Origin: Campylobacter fetus subsp. fetus
GTDB lineage: Bacteria > Campylobacterota > Campylobacteria > Campylobacterales > Campylobacteraceae
Length of the DNA: 64,000 nt
Reading direction: 5' to 3'
Assembly (NCBI RefSeq): GCF_900475935.1
Contig: NZ_LS483431.1
Location: forward strand, 1,116,001-1,180,000
The translations under genes were made by a program, and so were the position numbers. Every line of letters starts with the position of its first letter. Position 1 is the first letter of the stretch. Shown here one piece after another: positions 47,670-57,096 of the stretch. The notes beneath the pieces are model-generated. The model was not told the DNA's origin, did no database searches, and saw only the letters and a program-made list of their open reading frames with translations.

Positions 47670-48434
47670 TTAAATATTAAATAGTTTTTGTGCGTTTTTT
47701 GTAGTCATCTCCTCAACTTCTTCTTTTTTCAAATTTAATATGTCGGCCATCTTCTGAGCTACATAATTTGTAAAAACGGGTTCGTTTCTACTTCCTCTAT
47801 GCGGTTCTGGAGAAAGATATGGACCGTCTGTTTCTATTATAAGTCTATTTTTTGGAATTTTAGGTAATATTTCAACCAGTTTTTTACCGTTTTTAAAGGT
47901 TAAAACTCCGCCTATCCCATAATAAAACTTATCGCTTAATTCAAGCAAAATCGGACTTGCATTATAACAATGTAAAACTCCACCTACAAGATCATTTTGA
48001 TACTCTTTTAATATATTTAGACTATCTTCGTTTGCATCTCTTATATGCACTATAAGAGGCTTTTTGAGCTCACAAGCAAGCTTTATTTGATCTATGAAAA
48101 CTTCTTTTTGCCTATTTTTATACTCCAAAACTCCGGACTCAGGAAGCCTGAAATAATCAAGTCCGCACTCACCAACGGCTACACATTTATCATCATTTGC
48201 AAACGATTCTAAACGACTTTTATCATATCCATCTACTTCATAAGGATGAACGCCAACGGAAAAATATAAATTTTCATAACTATTTGCTATTTTACAGGCT
48301 TTTGGTAAATCATTAATATCAGCGCCTGGAATTATTATTTTTTTTATACCGTTTTTAAATGCATTTTCAAGAACAGCATCTAGATCCTCATCATATCTCT
48401 CATCATCAAGATGACAATGCGTATCTATGATCAT
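47670..48434 (-). CDS. tatD: TatD family metal-dependent hydrolase
   Basis: 254 residues; N-terminal IIDTHCHLDDERYDEDL, GECGLDYFR, PLIVHIRDA, GVLHCYNAS and IETDGPYLSPEPHRG motifs place all metal ligands. TatD proteins are DNases or related hydrolases. It overlaps cbrR by four bases. Confidence 0.93.
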   Translation of the reverse strand: MIIDTHCHLDDERYDEDLDAVLENAFKNGIKKIIIPGADINDLPKACKIANSYENLYFSVGVHPYEVDGYDKSRLESFANDDKCVAVGECGLDYFRLPESGVLEYKNRQKEVFIDQIKLACELKKPLIVHIRDANEDSLNILKEYQNDLVGGVLHCYNASPILLELSDKFYYGIGGVLTFKNGKKLVEILPKIPKNRLIIETDGPYLSPEPHRGSRNEPVFTNYVAQKMADILNLKKEEVEEMTTKNAQKLFNI

Positions 48435-49678
48435 AGTATTTCTACCCTATTCTTGCCTGCTATTTTAGCATTATAAAGTGCTTCATCGGCTTTTGATATA
48501 ATATGATCGATATTTTTAGAAAAATCTCCGTTCGTGACGCCTATAGAAACTGTAAATTTGATATCAAACCCTTTTATATTTATCAAAGAAGAGGCGATTT
48601 TAGCTCTTATAGATACTGCTTTTTTAACTGCATCATCAAAATTAATATTTTTCAAAACTACACAGAACTCCTCTCCACCAAATCGAGCAACCAAATCTCC
48701 TTCGCTAATCCAGCCTATTAAAAAACTCGAGAGTTTTTGTATGATAATATCTCCTATATCATGTCCAAATTTATCATTTATCTTTTTAAAATCGTCTATA
48801 TCAAACATAGCAACAGCAAAGCTTTGATCTGAACAGTTTTTATAATACTCTTTCATATCCATATAAAAATATCTTCTACTATAAGCTCCACTTAAAAAAT
48901 CCGTATTAGCTAGCTTTGCCATAAATTTGATATTTTCCATAAACTCGATACTATTATTTACACGACAAACTAACTCCTCTTTACTAAAAGGTTTAACAAT
49001 GAAATCGTTTGCTCCGTTTTTTAGAAATTTTGCTCCAGTATCGGCGTCTTTTCCATCTCCTGTTATAGCTATAACACTTAGATCATTTTTAGAATATTTT
49101 TCCCTTATATGACCCATAAGCTCAAATCCGTCCATAACCGGCATATTATAATCAGTTAGTACGAGTTTAATATCCGGATTATCGGCTAGATAACTCATAG
49201 CTTCCTCTCCGTGCGCTGCGGCAAATACCTTAAACTGCTGAGAGAGTAAAATTTGTTTAATTTTATTTCTCATCGGCGTACTATCATCAACAACCATAAC
49301 TTTATAATATCTGTTTTTACTAAGTCTATTTATACTATCAAAAATATAATCTATATTATTCATATTGCTTTTAACGACGTAATCCACTATATTTTTATTC
49401 ATAAATATATCTTTTGTCGCGCTATCTATACTTCCTGTAAGAACTATAACAAGAATATTTTTAGATATTATATAATCTACTATTTCGCCATTTGGCGCAT
49501 CTGGTAAATTCAGATCCAAAAGCGCTATAAAAAAATCATCGTTGTCATCGACGATATCTCTTGCTTCATTAAAAGTATGAGCAACAACTATGTCCATGTC
49601 AACATTATTTTCCATTTTCTTAGCTATTAATCTTGCTAAAGCCTTATTATCATCGACTATTAAAACTCTTTCTTTCAT
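48431..49678 (-). CDS. cbrR: Response regulator with two receiver domains and GGDEF (CbrR-like)
   Basis: 415 residues: REC 1 (about 1-115, phosphoacceptor in ALLDLNLPDA), REC 2 (about 128-245, LTDYNMPVMDG) and a GGDEF diguanylate cyclase domain with GGEEF in ARFGGEEFCVV. The usual RxxD inhibitory site before GGEEF reads SEGD, so product inhibition is likely absent. By order and architecture it corresponds to C. jejuni CbrR, needed for bile resistance. The cognate kinase is not adjacent. A 20-base palindrome lies just upstream. Confidence 0.9.
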   Translation of the reverse strand: MKERVLIVDDNKALARLIAKKMENNVDMDIVVAHTFNEARDIVDDNDDFFIALLDLNLPDAPNGEIVDYIISKNILVIVLTGSIDSATKDIFMNKNIVDYVVKSNMNNIDYIFDSINRLSKNRYYKVMVVDDSTPMRNKIKQILLSQQFKVFAAAHGEEAMSYLADNPDIKLVLTDYNMPVMDGFELMGHIREKYSKNDLSVIAITGDGKDADTGAKFLKNGANDFIVKPFSKEELVCRVNNSIEFMENIKFMAKLANTDFLSGAYSRRYFYMDMKEYYKNCSDQSFAVAMFDIDDFKKINDKFGHDIGDIIIQKLSSFLIGWISEGDLVARFGGEEFCVVLKNINFDDAVKKAVSIRAKIASSLINIKGFDIKFTVSIGVTNGDFSKNIDHIISKADEALYNAKIAGKNRVEIL

Positions 49679-49690
49679 AATCTCCCTTAT

Positions 49691-49710
49691 AATTATTATT
49701 AATAATAATT
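49691..49710. promoter_or_regulatory. 20-base perfect palindrome in the cbrR leader
   Basis: Ten-base arms AATTATTATT and AATAATAATT without spacer, 13 bases before the cbrR start. A TACAAT box (minus strand, 49715-49720) would place transcription start at or within the palindrome. It could be an operator or RNA hairpin, but AT-rich chance is possible. Confidence 0.45.
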
Positions 49711-49743
49711 GTTTATTGTATCATTTTAAACTTTGTTTAATCT

Positions 49744-51267
49744 TTAAATATTAAGCAACGTTTTGGCAAATTCTCTAGCTTCTTCGCTTATAACTTCACC
49801 GCTTATCATTCTTGAAAGCTCCTTTATTCTATCATTTGCGTCTAATTCTCTTGCAAATGAATTCTCGCCATTTTTTTCTACCAAAAAGTGATGATGCGCT
49901 TTTGAGCTGAGTTGAGGCTGATGAGATATAGCAAATATCTGATAAAACTTAGCAAGTTCTAAAAGAACATCTGCGATGCTCATAGCCTCTTTTCCGCTCA
50001 GATTAGAATCAATCTCATCAAGTATCAAAACTCCGTTTCCAAAACCTGTTATTTTAGCTTCGCTTGCTATAAAAGCCAGTCTTAAACGGTTTATCTCGCC
50101 GCTGCTTAGAGTTTTTAAATTTGAACTATTTAAACTGATTTCTACTGCATCAATGCCGTCATTTCCCAACTCTTTTTGGGATAATTTTACAGATACCATA
50201 TCCATATAAAGCTCTTTTAAATATCCGTTTAAAATCATGGCAAATTGTGTGATTTGTTCATTTCTAGCTTTAGAAATGCTACTTGCTAAATTCAACACTT
50301 CACTATGAAGTTTTTTAAATTTAAACTCAAGTTCACTCTTTTCAAACTCGATTTTTTCATAATGAGCCAACTCCGCTTTTTTTGTGTTTAACACGTCTAT
50401 GGCTTCTTCTATGCTTCCATAACGTTTTATAAGTCCGTTTAAATTCTCAATTCTATCTAAAATTTCCTCGATATTAATATCGTCAAATTCATCAAAACTC
50501 ACGCTGCTTCTAGCGATCTTTAACTCATTTAACGCATCACTAAAAAACGTCCCGTCGATATCGCTGATCTCAAGAGCATCAAGCACAGCTTTTTCATAGT
50601 TAAATATAGCATCAGCTTTTTGCCATGCGGCTTCTATCTTGTCTTTTTTACTTAACTTTTTTTTAGTAGCGATAAGCTCATCAAATTCCCCTATTTGTGG
50701 ATTGATGCTTGATATTTTTTGTATCTCGAAACTAGCAAATTCCTTTAGCTCATCTACTTTTTTTTCCTCTTCTAAAACCTTTTCCAATTCCTTTTTGATG
50801 AGAATAAACTCTTCAAATTTAGTAGTAAAGTTTTTTAAATTTAGAACAAAATTTTTATCATTTTTACTAGCCAAACCGTCCAAAACGGATATTAGTCTGC
50901 TATTTTCAAACTCGCCTATCTCTTTTGCGCTTAGATATTTTAAGTGAGAACCAGCTATCAAACTAAGATTCTTTTTAGATATAGATTGATTATTTATAAA
51001 ATATCTCGTGCTTTTATCTTTTAATAACTTAAACGTATTTATATCTGCTGTTTCTATGCCAAATTCATCTGCGCAAAAATCATACTCCACATCAGCTTCT
51101 ATAAGCTTTGCTTCACTATCTTTAAATCCAAAAACAGATAAAATCGCACCCATTAAAACAGACTTTCCGGCTCCGCTGACTCCGGTAAATACGCTAAGTC
51201 CGGATCCAAAATTAAGCTCAAGCTCGCTAAATCCAAGATAGTTTTTTATATAAACTCTACTTATCAT
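49744..51267 (-). CDS. recN: DNA repair protein RecN
   Basis: SMC-like ATPase for double-strand break repair, 507 residues. Walker A GVSGAGKSVLMG, two long coiled-coil arms (about 150-340), signature LSSGEINRLRLAF, Walker B GVLILDEIDSNLSG and the ISHQPQLSS switch. Slightly shorter than the 550-residue norm, as in other Campylobacter. It overlaps nadK by 11 bases. Confidence 0.94.
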   Translation of the reverse strand: MISRVYIKNYLGFSELELNFGSGLSVFTGVSGAGKSVLMGAILSVFGFKDSEAKLIEADVEYDFCADEFGIETADINTFKLLKDKSTRYFINNQSISKKNLSLIAGSHLKYLSAKEIGEFENSRLISVLDGLASKNDKNFVLNLKNFTTKFEEFILIKKELEKVLEEEKKVDELKEFASFEIQKISSINPQIGEFDELIATKKKLSKKDKIEAAWQKADAIFNYEKAVLDALEISDIDGTFFSDALNELKIARSSVSFDEFDDINIEEILDRIENLNGLIKRYGSIEEAIDVLNTKKAELAHYEKIEFEKSELEFKFKKLHSEVLNLASSISKARNEQITQFAMILNGYLKELYMDMVSVKLSQKELGNDGIDAVEISLNSSNLKTLSSGEINRLRLAFIASEAKITGFGNGVLILDEIDSNLSGKEAMSIADVLLELAKFYQIFAISHQPQLSSKAHHHFLVEKNGENSFARELDANDRIKELSRMISGEVISEEAREFAKTLLNI

Positions 51268-52120
51268 TATGCCCCCATCTAAGCTTCTGTTTTAAAATTT
51301 CAAAATAATCTCTATCTTTATGGCGGATAAGATTTACTCTAACATCGCTAATTCCAACTTCTACGCTAGTATAATTTTTCAAATCCACTCTATCTTGTCC
51401 GTCTATCAAAACTACAACATCATCACAGCTTTTAAATTCTACTTTAAACTCTTTTGGAAGTATGAGCGGACGCTGAGTTAAACTATGAGAACAAACAGGG
51501 GTAAGACTAAAAACGTCGCAAAGCGGATATATTATCGCTCCGCCTGCACTCATATTATAAGCAGTTGATCCCATGGCAGAGCTTATTATAACGCCGTCTC
51601 CAAAATATGAATTAAAGTATTTTGAGTTTAAAAAAGCTTCTATATTAGATGTAGAATCGATCTTTCGTCTCATCAAAACTATATCATTAAAAGCTAATTT
51701 TTCCATTATCTTATCATCTTTTTTAAATTTAGCTTCAAGCATATATGGTTTTTCTATTTCGTAGCATCCTCTAAAAAACTCTTCAAAAAATTTATCACAC
51801 TGATTTAATGTAACATCAGTGAGAAATCCAAGATGTCCAGTATGCACGCCAAATACAAACACGCCGCTACTAGCGCATTTTCTGCAAGTGCTGATGAAAT
51901 TGCCGTCGCCGCCTACTGATATTATTAAATTTGTATTTTTTAACATCTCGTCTAAACTGCAGCCTACTTCATTTAACTCGGCTGCTATATGATGCTCTAA
52001 AAGTACGCTTACTTCATATTTTTCAAGTATTTTTTTTAACGTATTTATAGCGTCTTTTTGGTCTATTGCGTTTCTAGTTAATATTCCTACGGCTTTTAAA
52101 TTTTTATGAATTTCAATCAT
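51257..52120 (-). CDS. nadK: NAD kinase
   Basis: Phosphorylates NAD to NADP. 287 residues with the GGDG motif (LIISVGGDGNFIST), FNDIVLMRR, the conserved GSTAYNMSAGG loop and PVCSHSLTQRPLILP. ATG has a GGAA-type ribosome-binding site. Divergent from aspS across 178 AT-rich bases with no other gene. Confidence 0.95.
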   Translation of the reverse strand: MIEIHKNLKAVGILTRNAIDQKDAINTLKKILEKYEVSVLLEHHIAAELNEVGCSLDEMLKNTNLIISVGGDGNFISTCRKCASSGVFVFGVHTGHLGFLTDVTLNQCDKFFEEFFRGCYEIEKPYMLEAKFKKDDKIMEKLAFNDIVLMRRKIDSTSNIEAFLNSKYFNSYFGDGVIISSAMGSTAYNMSAGGAIIYPLCDVFSLTPVCSHSLTQRPLILPKEFKVEFKSCDDVVVLIDGQDRVDLKNYTSVEVGISDVRVNLIRHKDRDYFEILKQKLRWGHNDK

Positions 52121-52264
52121 TATGTTTTCCTAATTTTTGTATTTTATAAAAAAAATGCTTAAAAACTAAACTATAAAATCATAACTAAATTTAAAAACAT
52201 AACAATCTATTTTAAATTTAAATATATAAACTATAGTTTGATAAAAAATTTATAAAACTTGTAT

Positions 52265-52270
52265 TATAAT
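52265..52270 (+). promoter_or_regulatory. Probable -10 box for aspS-adk-ppa
   Basis: TATAAT 29 bases before the aspS ATG, with AAAGGA at about 52287-52292 between. Confidence 0.6.
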
Positions 52271-52298
52271 AGTAGTTTTTATTAAGAAAGGACAAAAT

Positions 52299-54053
52299 AT
52301 GCGGAGTCATTATTGCACCGACCTTAGCAGCAACGATATAGGCAAAAAAGTCCAGCTTTGCGGCTGGGTAAATTCATACCGTGATCACGGCGGTGTCATT
52401 TTTATAGATTTAAGAGATAGAACAGGTATTATTCAGCTTGTATGCGATCCAAAAGATAGCAAATCAGCACACGAAATAGGATCAAAAGTAAGAGATGAAT
52501 ATGTTTTAAAAGCTACAGGAACTATAAGAGCAAGAGGGGAAGGATTAATAAATCCGAAGTTAAAAACGGGCGAGATCGAAGTCATAGTTGATGAGCTATA
52601 CATAGAAAACGAGAGCGCCGCACTTCCGTTTGTTATCGGCGATCCAAACGTCGGCGAAGATATTCGCTTAAAATACCGCTTTTTGGACCTTAGAAACACG
52701 GAGAGTTTTGATAAATTTAAACTACGCTCAAAAGCTTCTATAGCGTGTAGAAACGCTCTTGATAGACTAGGATTTTTAGAGGTTGAAACTCCTATTTTGA
52801 CTCGCGCTACCCCTGAGGGAGCAAGAGATTATCTCGTGCCTAGCCGCGTATATCCGGGAAGTTTTTACGCACTTCCGCAAAGTCCGCAGCTTTTCAAACA
52901 ACTTTTGATGTGTGCAGGATTTGATAAATACTTTCAAATAGCCCGTTGTTTTAGAGATGAAGACTTAAGAGCCGATCGCCAACCAGAATTTACTCAAATC
53001 GACGTCGAAATGAGCTTTTGCACACAAGAAGACGTGATAAAAGTCGGCGAAGAAATTCTAAAAGATATATTTTACGCTTGCGGACACGATATCATAACTC
53101 CGTTTAGAAGAATGGAGTACAAAGACGCTATGGAGACTTACGGTAACGATAAACCAGACTTAAGATTTGATCTACCTATGGTTGATGTCATAGATATATT
53201 TGCAAAATCAAATAACGAAATTTTCAGCACTCCTGCACAAAATACAAAGAAAAACCGTGCAAAAGCCATAAAAGTTCCGGGAGGAGATAATATCTTTAGC
53301 AAACGTCAAATGCAACGTTTTGAAGAGTTTGTGCGTAAATTCGGAGCAAAAGGTCTAGCATTTATACAAGTTAAAGAAGACGGACTAAAAGGACCTTTAG
53401 TTAAATTTTTTGAACAAGAGCAAGTAGATGAACTAATAAAAAGATGCGAACTTAAAGTAGGAGACGTCGTATTTTTCGGTATTGGAGATAAAAAAACCGT
53501 TCTTGATTATATGGGAAGATTTAGAGCTTTCCTTGCAAACGAGCTTGGCATCATAGACGAAAACAAGCTTGAGTTTTTATGGGTAGTGAATTTCCCTATG
53601 TTTGAACAAAATGACGACGGTAGCTACTCTGCGATGCACCATCCATTTACTATGCCAAACAACCCAGACGAAGAAGACCTTGAAGATATAACAAGCATAG
53701 CTTATGACGTTGTTTTAAACGGCGTAGAACTTGGCGGCGGAAGTATCAGAATTCACAAAAACGATATCCAACAAAAAGTATTTAAATTACTAAAAATAGA
53801 TGAAGCGGAGCAAAGAGAAAAATTCGGATTTTTACTTGACGCTCTTAGTTTTGGTGCACCTCCACACGGTGGATTTGCCATAGGTCTTGATAGACTTATC
53901 ATGCTTGTCACAAAATCAGCTAGCATAAGAGATGTTATAGCGTTTCCTAAAACTCAGCGTGCAAGCTGCCCTATGACAAAGGCTCCTAGCAATGTCTCAA
54001 ACGAGCAATTAAGAGAGCTAGGACTAAGACTTAAAGGGAAGGAAACTAAATGA
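52299..54053 (+). CDS. aspS: Aspartyl-tRNA synthetase, bacterial type
   Basis: 584 residues; N-terminal OB domain ([21 protein letters not shown]), class II motif 2 ([20 protein letters not shown]), bacterial GAD insertion (about 280-420) and motif 3 ([12 protein letters not shown]). Since gatC is present the enzyme may be non-discriminating, also charging tRNA-Asn; that is inference. It overlaps adk by four bases. Confidence 0.97.
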   Translation: MRSHYCTDLSSNDIGKKVQLCGWVNSYRDHGGVIFIDLRDRTGIIQLVCDPKDSKSAHEIGSKVRDEYVLKATGTIRARGEGLINPKLKTGEIEVIVDELYIENESAALPFVIGDPNVGEDIRLKYRFLDLRNTESFDKFKLRSKASIACRNALDRLGFLEVETPILTRATPEGARDYLVPSRVYPGSFYALPQSPQLFKQLLMCAGFDKYFQIARCFRDEDLRADRQPEFTQIDVEMSFCTQEDVIKVGEEILKDIFYACGHDIITPFRRMEYKDAMETYGNDKPDLRFDLPMVDVIDIFAKSNNEIFSTPAQNTKKNRAKAIKVPGGDNIFSKRQMQRFEEFVRKFGAKGLAFIQVKEDGLKGPLVKFFEQEQVDELIKRCELKVGDVVFFGIGDKKTVLDYMGRFRAFLANELGIIDENKLEFLWVVNFPMFEQNDDGSYSAMHHPFTMPNNPDEEDLEDITSIAYDVVLNGVELGGGSIRIHKNDIQQKVFKLLKIDEAEQREKFGFLLDALSFGAPPHGGFAIGLDRLIMLVTKSASIRDVIAFPKTQRASCPMTKAPSNVSNEQLRELGLRLKGKETK

Positions 54054-54625
54054 AAAAACTATTTTTAATCATCGGAGCGCCAGGAAGCGGCAAAACAACC
54101 GATGCAAGTATGATAGCCGCAAACGATGATAAATTTGCGCATTATTCAACCGGAGATCTTTTAAGAGCCGAAGTTGCGAGCGGAAGTGAGCTAGGAAAGC
54201 TAATAGACAGCTTTATATCTAAAGGAAATTTAGTTCCTTTAGAAGTAGTCGTAAACACTATCATCTCAGCCATAAGATCAAGTGATAAAAACTATATCTT
54301 AATAGACGGATATCCAAGAAGCGAAGAGCAAATGAGAGAGCTTGATAGGGTTTTAGCTTCTCAAAGCGAAGTTAAACTCGATGGCGTCATTGAAGTAGAT
54401 GTAAGCGAAGAAGTAGCGAGAAACAGAGTTTTAGGTAGAGCACGCGGAGCCGATGATAACAATGAAGTATTTAACAATAGAATGAAAGTATATCTTGACC
54501 CTATAAAAGAAATACGCGCATTTTATAATGACAAAAAAATACTTCACATGATAAATGGCGAACGCACTATAGAAACAATAGTAGCGGATATGAAAAATTT
54601 AATCGAAAACTTAATCAAAGGATAA
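54050..54625 (+). CDS. adk: Adenylate kinase
   Basis: Interconverts AMP, ADP and ATP. 191 residues; P-loop [15 protein letters not shown]-binding [10 protein letters not shown] and [13 protein letters not shown]. It has the short LID form ([16 protein letters not shown]), as in other epsilonproteobacteria. ATG start overlaps the aspS stop. Confidence 0.96.
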   Translation: MKKLFLIIGAPGSGKTTDASMIAANDDKFAHYSTGDLLRAEVASGSELGKLIDSFISKGNLVPLEVVVNTIISAIRSSDKNYILIDGYPRSEEQMRELDRVLASQSEVKLDGVIEVDVSEEVARNRVLGRARGADDNNEVFNNRMKVYLDPIKEIRAFYNDKKILHMINGERTIETIVADMKNLIENLIKG

Positions 54626-54629
54626 AATC

Positions 54630-55148
54630 ATGGATATAAGCAAAATCAAATTCGGAAGCAATCCAGACAAACTAAACGCAGTTATCGAAATTCCGTTTGG
54701 CTCAAACATAAAGTACGAGATCGACAAAGATAGCGGTGCCGTAGTCGTAGATAGAGTTTTATACTCAGCTATGTTCTATCCTGCAAACTACGGTTTTGTA
54801 CCAAACACTTTGGCTGATGATGGCGATCCTGCAGATATCTTAGTGCTAAACGAATATCCGCTTCAAGCAGGTAGCGTGATACCTTGCCGTTTGATAGGTG
54901 TTTTAGTCATGGAAGATGAAGCCGGAATGGACGAAAAGCTTTTAGCGGTTCCTGTTACTAAGATAGATCCAAGATACGCAGATATCCACTCTATAAGCGA
55001 CCTTAGTGAAGCTACGCTAAACCGAATAAAAAACTTTTTTGAGACTTATAAACTACTCGAACCAGGAAAATGGGTAAAAGTAAAAGGCTTTGAAGATGCT
55101 AAAAAAGCCGAAGAGATTTTAGACAAAGCTATTAAAAATTATAAATAA
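54630..55148 (+). CDS. ppa: Inorganic pyrophosphatase, family I
   Basis: Hydrolyses pyrophosphate. 172 residues with the metal-binding signature DDGDPADILVL, a conserved AMFYPANYGFVPNTLADDGD block and KIDPRYADIHSI. It is the last gene of aspS-adk-ppa, and a strong stem-loop follows within a few bases of its stop. Confidence 0.97.
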   Translation: MDISKIKFGSNPDKLNAVIEIPFGSNIKYEIDKDSGAVVVDRVLYSAMFYPANYGFVPNTLADDGDPADILVLNEYPLQAGSVIPCRLIGVLVMEDEAGMDEKLLAVPVTKIDPRYADIHSISDLSEATLNRIKNFFETYKLLEPGKWVKVKGFEDAKKAEEILDKAIKNYK

Positions 55149-55150
55149 CT

Positions 55151-55186
55151 AAATTTAAAACGGCGCTTCTTAGCGCCTTTAAATTT
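55151..55186. terminator. Bidirectional terminator after ppa
   Basis: GC stem GGCGCT/AGCGCC with loop TCTT, flanked by complementary nine-base arms AAATTTAAA and TTTAAATTT. It serves ppa on plus and the converging GNAT gene on minus. Confidence 0.9.
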
Positions 55187-55209
55187 AAATATCTGATTTG
55201 ATCTCTAAT

Positions 55210-55653
55210 TTATGCTAATCTCATATATAAAATAGGATATGGATTGCCCTGTTCGTCAATATCTGATCTTTTATAAACACGAAAACCCATATATTCATAA
55301 AACCGTTTAGCTATAGGATTTTGCTCATTTACGCACACTTCGTTAATGGAATAGTTGTTTATACCATAACAGATGAGTTTCTTTCCAAAACCTTTATTTT
55401 GCTCTTTTGAAGAGACAAATAACATATCTAGTTTTTGACCTTCTATCCCCATAAATGCTTGTATATTTCCTTTTTCATCTTTTAAAATAATCAAATTTGA
55501 AACATCATATAGAGCTTGCGGGACGTATTTTTTTATATTCTCTATTTCCAGATCAGATAAAAACAGATGTGTCACTCTGAGCGAATCTTCCCAGACGTTT
55601 ACAAGTCGTTCTATCAAAACCGAATTTCTGTCTTTTATTTCTACTATTTTCAT
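55210..55653 (-). CDS. GNAT family acetyltransferase
   Basis: 147 residues; the acetyl-CoA pocket is LFVSSKEQNKGFGKKLI and the C-terminal FYEYMGFRVYKR element follows. It resembles the PhnO/YjaB-type group with the N-terminal DSLRVTHLFLSDLEIENIK. The substrate is unknown. GAGGT precedes the ATG. Converges on ppa across the terminator. Confidence 0.85.
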   Translation of the reverse strand: MKIVEIKDRNSVLIERLVNVWEDSLRVTHLFLSDLEIENIKKYVPQALYDVSNLIILKDEKGNIQAFMGIEGQKLDMLFVSSKEQNKGFGKKLICYGINNYSINEVCVNEQNPIAKRFYEYMGFRVYKRSDIDEQGNPYPILYMRLA

Positions 55654-55684
55654 TTATTTTTTACCTCAAATCAAATTTGACAAG

Positions 55685-55700
55685 ATTTGCAAGCGCAAAT
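55685..55700 (-). terminator. Small hairpin after the 55.7 kb gene
   Basis: Arms ATTTGC and GCAAAT around a four-base loop, immediately after the stop codon of the upstream minus-strand gene. The following T tract is short, so termination strength is doubtful. Confidence 0.4.
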
Positions 55701-55701
55701 T

Positions 55702-56235
55702 TTAGTCGTTCATATCCTCAAAATCATCATAATTTATCTCTAGTTCATTATTTTCATACTGTTTTAAAACTATATTTTCAACCTTTTGTTTCAATACCGA
55801 AAAATTTTCAAAATCATTGTTTCTTATCTCATCGATCAAAATCAAACAGGAGTCATCATCTAAATTTAAAGATAAAAATTTAAGAGCTCCACTGATATCT
55901 GTATTTTTTGTAATGCTATGTTCTATAAACTGTATTGCACGCAGTATCTCGCCGCTGATAGTATTTGCTTGACCCATATAAGGAAGCAAGCTTTTATACA
56001 TCTGTTCTTTTATATCATCCATTGTTCCGATAAGGGGATTTTTTTCCAACACAAACTCATCTCCAAAGCGCGGAGTAATCTTATAAGTATCCACTCCGAC
56101 CACTTTATGAAATTTATCACCTCTTCTATCACCGCACTCCCAACATCTCGAATAGCACTCTCCATCCCATCCATTAAGCGCAAAAAATCTCCCATCTATC
56201 TCGACTACGACTATTTCTTTATCTAACCAATGCAT
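55702..56235 (-). CDS. Unrecognised protein with N-terminal Cys cluster
   Basis: 177 residues, soluble, no signal. The N-terminal half is beta-rich (KEIVVVEIDGRFFALNGWDG) and carries CYSRCWECGD at about 27-36, a CxxxCxxC pattern that might bind zinc or an iron-sulfur cluster. The second half is helical and acidic. I do not recognise the family. It has a clear promoter and AAGGA upstream, so it is probably expressed. It lies just downstream of the ABC ATPase gene of the uptake locus. Confidence 0.72.
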   Translation of the reverse strand: MHWLDKEIVVVEIDGRFFALNGWDGECYSRCWECGDRRGDKFHKVVGVDTYKITPRFGDEFVLEKNPLIGTMDDIKEQMYKSLLPYMGQANTISGEILRAIQFIEHSITKNTDISGALKFLSLNLDDDSCLILIDEIRNNDFENFSVLKQKVENIVLKQYENNELEINYDDFEDMND

Positions 56236-56257
56236 AAAATTTCCTTTTTTTGCGTTA

Positions 56258-56263
56258 ATTATA
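56258..56263 (-). promoter_or_regulatory. Probable -10 box for the Cys-cluster gene
   Basis: TATAAT on the minus strand after a run of T and a G, about 23 bases before the ATG at 56235. It makes this gene likely to be transcribed separately from the uptake operon. Confidence 0.5.
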
Positions 56264-56322
56264 CAAAAAAAATTATAAATATAAAAGATAATTTATATCT
56301 GATTAAAAACTAAATACTAATT

Positions 56323-57096
56323 TCATATATTCCATTTTGGCAACAGTCTATCTTTTTCATTGATTTTTAAGCCAAAAAAGCTTATTCCAAAAAGATTTTT
56401 TAAATTTACATCAGTTAAAATATCTTTTGACTCGCCGAATATAGCGCCATTAACACCATTTAGCAAAAGAGTTTTGTGAGATATAGCAAGAGTATGATCT
56501 GGATAATGAGATGTAAATAAAACAGATATATTATATTTAGTATTTAAAAGATTTATAAGAGATAAGATCTTGTTTTGGTGAAAAACATCGAGGTAGGATA
56601 TCGGCTCATCCATAATCAAAAGCTTAGGAAACAAACATAAAGCTCTAGCTATCAACACAAGTTGTTTCTCTCCTCCGCTTAACTCATAAATATTTTTACT
56701 AAGCAAATTAGTTATACCTACGATATCTGCAGCTTCTAAAACATAATCCAAGTCATATTTACTCGGTCTTTGGAAAAGCCCTAAATGAGCGTTTCTACCC
56801 ATTAAAATAATATCTTTTACTAAAAATGCAAATGTTGAATTCTCTGCTTGAGGTACGTAGCCTAGAAACCTTGCTCTATGTTTTAAATTTATAGAACGGA
56901 TATTAACGCCGTCTATAAATATTTCACCACTACTATAGCTTTGCAAAGACAATAATATCTTTAAAAGAGTACTTTTACCTATACCGTTTTTACCTAAAAT
57001 CGATACGGTTTCACCTTTTAAAATATCAAAGCTAACTCTATTTAAAATTAAATCATCTGCGTAACTAAATGATAGATTATTTACGTTTAAAACCAC
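56323..57096 (-). CDS. Metal-chelate ABC transporter ATPase (FecE-like)
   Basis: 257 residues; Walker A LGKNGIGKSTLL, signature ELSGGEKQLVLIARAL, Walker B LLIMDEPISYLD, and the TSHYPDH switch. It belongs to the FecE/BtuD/FhuC importer family. The start is GTG, inside the permease end. Together with the neighbouring FecCD permease and binding protein it forms one importer. Confidence 0.9.
   Translation of the reverse strand: MVLNVNNLSFSYADDLILNRVSFDILKGETVSILGKNGIGKSTLLKILLSLQSYSSGEIFIDGVNIRSINLKHRARFLGYVPQAENSTFAFLVKDIILMGRNAHLGLFQRPSKYDLDYVLEAADIVGITNLLSKNIYELSGGEKQLVLIARALCLFPKLLIMDEPISYLDVFHQNKILSLINLLNTKYNISVLFTSHYPDHTLAISHKTLLLNGVNGAIFGESKDILTDVNLKNLFGISFFGLKINEKDRLLPKWNI

Noticed and set aside
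56236-56322. Terminator after the ABC ATPase gene
   Set aside because: No inverted repeat of useful length found in the gap.
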